DNA of 23,784 nucleotides from Chara braunii (taxonomy: Eukaryota > Streptophyta > Charophyceae > Charales > Characeae), in contig BFEA01000420.1 of the NCBI GenBank assembly GCA_003427395.1, forward strand, positions 553,551-577,334. Reading direction: 5' to 3'. The stretch's first letter is position 1. Each line of letters begins with the position of its first letter. Of the stretch, positions 18,719 through 23,784 are shown piece by piece. The translations under genes were made by a program, and so were the position numbers. The notes below the pieces were generated by a model that was given only the letters and a program-made list of their open reading frames with translations, did not search any database and was not told the DNA's origin.

Positions 18719-19315
18719 CTAGTCAATATAACCGAAGAAATCCCTGCCTAGGCGATTAGTCAAGTGAGTGGGAACCGTACCTTTGACTACATCCAAGCAT
18801 GATTGTGCAGTCAACTCCAATCCTGGCGGTGCAAAGAGCTTGCTGACATGCAGTTGCAATTTATGCATGGTGCCCTGCCACTTGTTCCCATGGGCAGTCT
18901 TTTTAAAGGCACAAAATTTATCATCATCATTATTCATATCAGATTCTTGAGTTGGAGAGCAGGCTGTATCAGTGTCCTGCTCTTGACCGTCGCCAAGAGT
19001 GGGGTCGTCTGCTTCGGCCTCCCCTTCCCCTTCCAGCAAGTCTAGCGAAGCTAAGCGATTGCTGCCACGAAATCGCCCGCGAGCAAAGGTCTTTTTGCTG
19101 CTTGCTGCGGTAAGGAGGTCTCCTGCCTACATCCTTCATTAAAGAGAACTAGTCAGTATAATCGAAGAAATCCCTGCCTAGCGGATTGGTCAAGTGAGTG
19201 GGAACCGTACCTTTGACTACATCCAAGCATGATTGCGCAGTCAACTCCAATCCTGGCGGTGCAAAGAGCTTGCTGACATGCAGTTGCAATTTATGCATGG
19301 TGCCCGGACACTTGC
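18444..19315 (-). repeat. 430-441 bp tandem duplication inside gag of element B
   Basis: TTCCCATGGGCAGTC occurs at 18444 and 18885, and TTTATGCATGGTGCCC ends the copies at about 18876 and 19305. The units are nearly identical except for point changes and an 11-bp deletion in the 18885 unit near 19127. The duplicated part covers the capsid end and the acidic linker. The junction reads AHG-NKWQGTMHKL in frame terms. Both units contain the same nonsense TAG (18719-18721 and 19149-19151), so that stop existed before the duplication. Confidence 0.92.
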
Positions 19316-20297
19316 GCTTGAGTTCATCGAGTTGTGTCCTTACTCTTGCAGCAGCATGCGGGTCCTTATATTGTGCTACGAGTATGTCCTCAAGAGTGGT
19401 GACCGGCTTGACTTTAAGCCACTCGAATAGGTTGATCTTTGCATACCCAGCTTGCATGGCTTGGACTTCAAGGAATCCCCTTACGACAGGCTCGACGTTT
19501 GTCCCCTGGATCAAGGACTGGCTTACTCTTTGAGTGCCATGTACTTCAAAGTACGCTCTCATGGAGCTGATCCAGGACTCAACGTCCTCCTTGCCGTCAA
19601 ACTTAGACGGTATCATCATCGCCTGCCCGTCCACGTATGGACTGCTATAGCTGGGTTGAGCCATTGTTGTTGGATCTGATCCCAGGGCTGCGGCAGTTGC
19701 AGAACTTCCTGCGTTGTCGCTTGCAACGGCAGTGGGAACTGCACCTGTCGCAGATCCTGACCGAATCACCAAACTCAATGAACAAGATTGAGAAGAAGGA
19801 GAGGAATGGAGGGGTGCAAAGGTAGAACGAGGAAGAGAACTTGAGAGTGGGGTCTGATGCATGGCTGCCATTTGTTGGATCTGATCGCGGTGCTCTTTGG
19901 CCATGTCTACCATTTGAGTACGCATCTTACTCATTTCTGCAAGTAATTGGGACTTCACACTTGGAAGTTCGTTGAGCAAATGGTAATCAACAACGACACG
20001 TACATACACAATCAGATCTTTCTTAAGGTCTGCATCAGATACATTCGGAACCGCTCGAAAAATGGCCTCAAGTTCATCAACGGCTGTTTTTCGCTTTGCG
20101 TCTTCCGCCTTCTCCTCCTCAGCCAACTCTTTCTGATAGAGGACCTCATACAGCGGCTTATCAGCCTCATTCGCTGCATCCATGCGGGCCTTTAACATAT
20201 CCGAAAGTTTGGCCGGTGCCATGTTGGAATCACTAGTCCCATCAGTTGCCATGGCTTCTCTTGCCCTTTTCTCTTGTCCGCACGTCTCAACGGGCAT
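19149..20297 (-). pseudogene. gag: gag of element B, matrix/capsid part
   Basis: The start at 20297 (MPVETCGQEKRARE) is chosen because it aligns with the start in element A; the frame is open further upstream to 20369. About 382 residues. A charged helical region (EEEKAEDAKRKTAVDELEAIF) is followed by a coiled coil (LLAEMSKMRTQMVDMAKEHRDQIQQM), a Ser-rich linker, and a capsid-like domain (SKFDGKEDVESWISSMRAYF, FEWLKVKPVTTLEDILVAQY) that closely parallels element A. It ends at TAG 19149-19151 after FFDYTD, where a Trp is expected. Nothing in it points to a function beyond particle assembly. Confidence 0.88.
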
Positions 20298-20831
20298 GTA
20301 TTGGACTTCAGCAAAAGAAACAGACTGAAACTGCAGAGTAGAAGATAGAGCTCCTAGCCGGAGCAACAAATATTTGGACTAGAGAGAACCAAAAGAACAA
20401 ATCAAAGAATACAATACCTTCAGAAGAGAGTTCTGGTTCTGCGTTCAAGTCCGGTCAGACCGAGTACAAGATCCCCTTGAGCCTAATCTAACTGGCACCA
20501 TCAAAGTACAGCAAACCAGAATAAAAAGTAACATCATACAGCAATGGAGAATTGAGTGGTGTATAAGGTGCAGGTCAAGCATTGGATTGTGTGTCATCAG
20601 TCTGACAAAGCATCTCAGCCGAGATCCCCTCGGCAGAGAGGGCTCTAATCAAAAAGAAGATTATCGTGTCCCAGACAGAACAGAGAGCGACACTGCGTCA
20701 ACAGATTTGGGTCCCAGGGGCCCTTCTTGTTTGTGCTCGGTCCCATTGGGTCCCAACGGGTCCCAAGTAGGTCGCGACCAAGTCCCAACCAAGGAAAGTA
20801 CCTCAAGGTCCCACTTTCTGCCTCTACCGTA

Positions 20832-21090
20832 TTGAAAAACGAATTTCAACTTCAAGAGAGAACCTACAGAGTACATCCAATTACAGAAGAAAAGATAAAG
20901 CACTGTAGAAAGATATGGCTTCCAAAGCACGATACTTCATTTCCACATCCATCCGGTAAGTAAGTAGTTTGCACACCAATGCACACAACCAAGACTTCAG
21001 AGGAGTAGGAAAGAGACCCGGAAGTACCCCAGCAGGACAAACAATACCATGCACGCATACATGGGCAACCCTTAGGTGCACGACACTTAC
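20832..21090 (-). other. Putative leader intron of element B, acceptor lost
   Basis: The donor CAG|GTAAGTGTCGTG is identical over twelve bases to the donor in element A. At the matching acceptor the minus strand reads CGTTTTTCAA|TACGGTAGAGG, whereas element A has CCTTTTCAG|TACGGTAGAGG. The polypyrimidine run is also shorter. Length 259 bp against 249 bp. It would no longer splice at this site. Confidence 0.45.
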
Positions 21091-21535
21091 CTGAGTGGCC
21101 CGGACTCTGAGATGACGTATAACTCACCCCCCTTCCTCATGTGGTCTTTCTAACCCTATCACTACCTCTACACTAGTGTCCTATCATGTAGGAGGGTCTC
21201 ACTTCCAACACCAATGTGCAACGCCGGATCCCCCGCGGATGCTGAAGAACAAAGTAGTAACTTGCAGTCCGTAGATGCAGAATGGCTACTTCCCTCAAGA
21301 TTGCCTACTTGAGGGAAGCCTCAATTCACCGAGTGTCTCCCTTAGGTCAGATTCCAGGTGCGAGTGCCTCTCACTGTCGCCTCTCTCAACTTGTCGCATG
21401 AAGTCATCTTGATGTGTCGCGCCACCACGTACTTACTCTCAAACAACCTGGTCAGGTTCAATGCCGACCCAACATGACCTAACCAGGTGGGGGCAGCTTC
21501 CCTAAGCCACGCTGCCCCACTTTCCACTTCGGACC

Positions 21536-21585
21536 AACCCTAACCCTAAGTGGTGAGCCGTTACCACTTAGGTTAGGGTTAGGGT
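21536..21585 (-). other. Telomere-motif hairpin in the leader of element B
   Basis: The minus strand has ACCCTAACCCTAACCTAAG then TGGTAACGGCTCACCA then CTTAGGGTTAGGGT. CTAAGTGGT pairs with ACCACTTAG, and the outer arms pair as CCCTAA/TTAGGG units with a small bulge. It is larger than the element A hairpin and has a different inner stem. Confidence 0.7.
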
Positions 21586-21618
21586 GGGTAAGTCAACTCT
21601 CACCTGCAAGTAGAATCC

Positions 21619-21630
21619 GCTCTGATACCA
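21619..21630 (-). promoter_or_regulatory. Primer-binding site of element B (initiator Met tRNA)
   Basis: Minus strand TGGTATCAGAGC, one base after the LTR end. It is a perfect match to the 12-nt plant tRNA-iMet primer site used by many plant LTR retrotransposons. Confidence 0.93.
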
Positions 21631-21631
21631 A

Positions 21632-22830
21632 TGTTATGATCCTGGCCAATTTTGAGATACACATTCATCAGATAGTATAATGTTGTCCAATTGCAGAAAG
21701 AAATGAATGAACTTGAGAGGAGAGAGAGGGTAAGAAGAAGAAGAAGAAGAAAGAAAGAAGAAGATGACGCACACCAACATAGACAAATGACAAAGCTCTT
21801 CTTCTTCACCAAACACTCTCCTCCTCCTTTTCTTCCTCCTCTCTTATTCACAGAAGAAATAATAGTACAATGTTGAATGGCTGATCCAGAATCAATGTCC
21901 GAGTTCCTCTTCTACTGCAGGTATCACTTGAGGTCCACCATAGCCATGGCCGCCTCCCTCACTCATCACGCCCATAGGCCGAGGCTATGGCGGACTACCG
22001 GGCGTTGCCCTGATGCCCAAAGGACAACCCAAAGCAGGTATGGCTGCTCTAGCTCAGGCCGCCATGCCTGACTCTGCCTCGAAGCTTCTTGGTGTAGCTC
22101 TCCCCAGCTGGGTGTCCCTGCTGCAGCGCCCACCAAGGTGATGAAGATGGCTGCCACCATAGCCAGGTAAGTACCTCTGGCGCTCCCCCTTGCTCCTTCC
22201 CCAGCAGCGCTGCTCTTGCTAGCGCTGCTCCAGCCAGCGCTCCAACCAGTGTGTCGCCAAACTTGCACACCGACAATGAGGCTGGGCTCCTCGCCTGGCC
22301 TGGAGATATAGCGGCCTGCTTGCTTCTTGGGCGGTGACTTCCAGGCCGCTCGGCCTTCCCAGCAACCGGTACCTCCTCCCTTTCGGAGGGAAACATCATT
22401 GCAGACTCTGATATTGCCCGTACAGGCCCTAGACTCAGACTGGTTGGACTGGTACCCGCCTAGACCTTGCGTACAACTACTGGGCCTCTCAAAATGCCAC
22501 TTTTGTCTTCTTCTGCTTGGCCTCCACATATCTACCTCTTCAGGGTGCGGTACCGGCCTACCTGCTACTTGATTGCTTCCCCCCCGCTGCAATCCTCAAT
22601 GTCACGGCCACAGGTAAGTACCTGCCCTGAGGGCCCAACGAACGAACAAGTGCCCTTGTGGGGCACACACACACTAGCCAACCAGCACTCAGACAGACAT
22701 GCAGTCCAGCAATCGTGCACACACACAGACATGCAGAACTTAGTAGCAAGCGGAAAACTCAGCAAGGCATTCAGTCCGTGAGCAAAACTCATATCAACTG
22801 TGTCTCAGTCCGTGTTTGGTGGGGTCATCA
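21632..22830 (-). repeat. 5' LTR of element B, full length
   Basis: 1199 bp, minus strand TGATGACCCCACC to GGATCATAACA. The ends resemble those of element A (TGACCCGCC ... GGATCGTAACA), as do many internal blocks, for example GATGTTTCCCTCCGAAAGGG and the CTATATCT candidate TATA (22305-22312). The opposite strand carries two CAGGTAAGTA donor-like sites (22165-22174 and 22611-22620). The LTR contains GAAG microsatellites near 21731-21760. Confidence 0.93.
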
Positions 22831-22913
22831 CACATTCATCCTCTTCTTGTTGTACCGTGCATTGTCTTCATCACACATTCATCCTCTTCTTGTTGTACCG
22901 TGCATTGTCTTCA
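22825..22913. repeat. 43-bp direct repeat pair at the right end of element B
   Basis: TCATCACACATTCATCCTC and the following bases through GTACCGTGCATTGTCT occur at 22825 and again at 22868, an exact offset of 43. The first unit overlaps the last six bases of the LTR. A degenerate further unit (TCATGCATTGAGTTCATG) may follow. Confidence 0.85.
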
Positions 22914-23556
22914 TGTCGCCTGTGTTGTCATGCATTGAGTTCATGCATTAAATTATCTTTGAGAGGTGAGTATTAGGAGTGGGGCTCATTGCGCATGTAC
23001 CTATTTGCTATAATCTGCACCTATGCTCCTCAGAAATGCTCATTGCGAAATCAAGGAGGGAGTTTGCGGGATGCATGCAGCGGCAGGAGTGTCATTGTTC
23101 GCGAAAAAATATGCAGATGTTCCTGATTTCTGACGTGCAGTTAATTTAAAAGTTCTTGTTTCCGAAAGCAATTGTGAGAAGTGGTCCTGCCACCGTGACT
23201 GACTTCTTGTGGCATCTGACCAACTTCGATGTCTTTTTTCCAGCGTATCTTCGATGGCATGGTTCATGTCGCAGCAAGAAACCAGTTTTGTGACAATGGG
23301 CCAGAGGACTAGTGCGAACCCCTTGCGGTATGGACTTCGGCAGTTTCACATACTTCGAGTTCCTGCAACTTTTGCTCCTCTCTGTCCCCCCTTTTTTATT
23401 TAATGTTTTTTTTTTTTTTTTTCCCCATGAAGAATTGTTTCATTCGCTAGTCTGCACTTTCTCTTCCTCTGGCTTGCTCTATCCTCCATACACCAGGTGT
23501 CTTTGCTCGTCTTTTCCTTTCCCCAGTGGGTACAGAAGGCAAGCCAGCTGCTTCTG
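22914..23556. other. Unassigned right flank
   Basis: No gene recognised. A T-run/C-run (about 23393-23427) and a short TTTTTTCCAG-like acceptor (about 23233-23242) are the only landmarks. The ORFs are short and overlap in several frames. Confidence 0.55.
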
Positions 23557-23701
23557 TGTGTATGTGTATGTGCATGTGCGTGTGTGTGTGCCTGTGCGTG
23601 AACATCCGCATGCGTGGATGTGCATGTGTCTGTGTGCGTGGCTGTGCTTGTGTGTGGATGTGCCTGTGCATGTGCATGTGCGTGCATGTGTGTGTGCACG
23701 G

Positions 23702-23702
<1 letters not shown>
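23557..23702. repeat. GT-rich irregular microsatellite
   Basis: TGTGTG, TGCATGTG and TGTGCGTG units alternate for about 145 bp. The histidine/threonine-rich ORFs on the opposite strand are by-products of this composition. Confidence 0.9.

Positions 23703-23784
<82 letters not shown>
23703..23784. repeat. (GA)n microsatellite at the right edge
   Basis: An uninterrupted GA run fills the last ~80 bases, with the same strand sense as the AG run at the left edge. Confidence 0.97.

Larger units (their letters stand above)
20298..21618 (-). other. Leader of element B, with putative intron and GGGACC-rich stretch
   Basis: About 1.3 kb between primer site and gag, collinear with the leader of element A. 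From right to left it holds the telomere-motif hairpin (21536-21585), a shared GGTTAGGTCATGT-type block near 21470-21490, the donor CAG|GTAAGT (intron starts 21090), an acceptor-equivalent TTTTTCAA (20832-20834, AG lost), and the GGGACC/GGGACCC-rich stretch with the conserved peptide frame (20661-20830). 20298-20600 holds nothing recognisable. Confidence 0.75.
13294..22830 (-). mobile_element. Element B: related Ty3/gypsy chromovirus on the minus strand, heavily decayed
   Basis: Read right to left: LTR, perfect tRNA-iMet primer site, leader, gag, protease, reverse transcriptase, RNase H, integrase, chromodomain, polypurine tract, truncated LTR, in about 9.5 kb. LTRs, leader motifs and proteins match element A throughout, but with clear divergence, so the two are different insertions or subfamilies and not a recent duplication. 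Pol uses at least three frames and has several stops. The RT and RNase H active sites have lost an aspartate each. Gag carries a 430-441 bp tandem duplication. The left end is cut off at the junction with element A and no target-site duplication is visible. Confidence 0.95.

Noticed and set aside
21966-22592. 208-codon ORF in the 5' LTR of element B, with a relative at 13580-14086
   Set aside because: The similarity exists because the two LTRs are copies of one sequence. The frame differs in length between them and its product has no recognisable domain.
4090-22830. One composite transposon with inverted ends
   Set aside because: The outer ends are LTR starts of two separately complete retrotransposons with their own primer sites and purine tracts. 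No shared target duplication flanks the block.
23400-23699. His/Thr-rich protein on the minus strand
   Set aside because: A by-product of the GT-rich microsatellite.

Overview
The window is repetitive, non-coding-looking nuclear DNA of a green-lineage eukaryote. The pointers are a Ty3/gypsy chromovirus family primed by initiator-methionine tRNA, a LINE fragment, plant-type splice sites and many microsatellites. A charophyte alga or a large-genome land plant would fit, but the exact taxon is a guess. I see no intact host gene, tRNA, rRNA or CRISPR array. Both ends run into (AG)n tracts, so this may be a whole contig that stops at microsatellites.

Layout. 1-4089: left flank, with a 60-bp tandem repeat (214-395), a decayed non-LTR (LINE) ORF2 remnant (840-1800), a SINE-like poly(A) insertion with a 7-bp target duplication (1914-2069) inside a ~215-bp tandem repeat, unassigned DNA, and a 69-bp repeat pair (3910-4047). 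4090-13293: plus-strand chromovirus, element A: 5' LTR, tRNA-iMet primer site, long leader, gag, protease/reverse transcriptase/RNase H/integrase/chromodomain, polypurine tract, 3' LTR. 13294-22830: a related chromovirus on the minus strand, element B, in the same order read right to left. 22831-23784: right flank with a 43-bp repeat pair, a GT-rich tract and (GA)n.

The two elements are diverged members of one family and meet tail to tail at 13293/13294. Element B's 3' LTR has lost its last ~100 bp there. Both are dead. A has nonsense codons at Trp positions, several frameshifts and a 5' LTR lacking ~526 bp. B has at least five frameshifts, nonsense codons, Asp-to-Asn changes in the RT and RNase H active sites, and a 430-441 bp tandem duplication in gag.

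Because the copies are diverged, comparing them shows what the family kept. (1) The best signal is a canonical -1 ribosomal frameshift site, G GGA AAC, directly after the Gag zinc knuckle, followed after 11 nt by the same 6-bp stem in both copies, with protease in the -1 frame. (2) A putative leader intron has an identical CAG|GTAAGT donor in both copies; its acceptor is intact in A and broken by G-to-A in B. (3) A telomere-motif hairpin lies 3' of the primer site; its loop-proximal arms differ between copies but pair within each copy. (4) A GGGACC-rich leader stretch encodes a similar Pro/Gly/Thr-rich peptide in both. All sequence statements come from reading by eye; no alignment, folding or database search was run.
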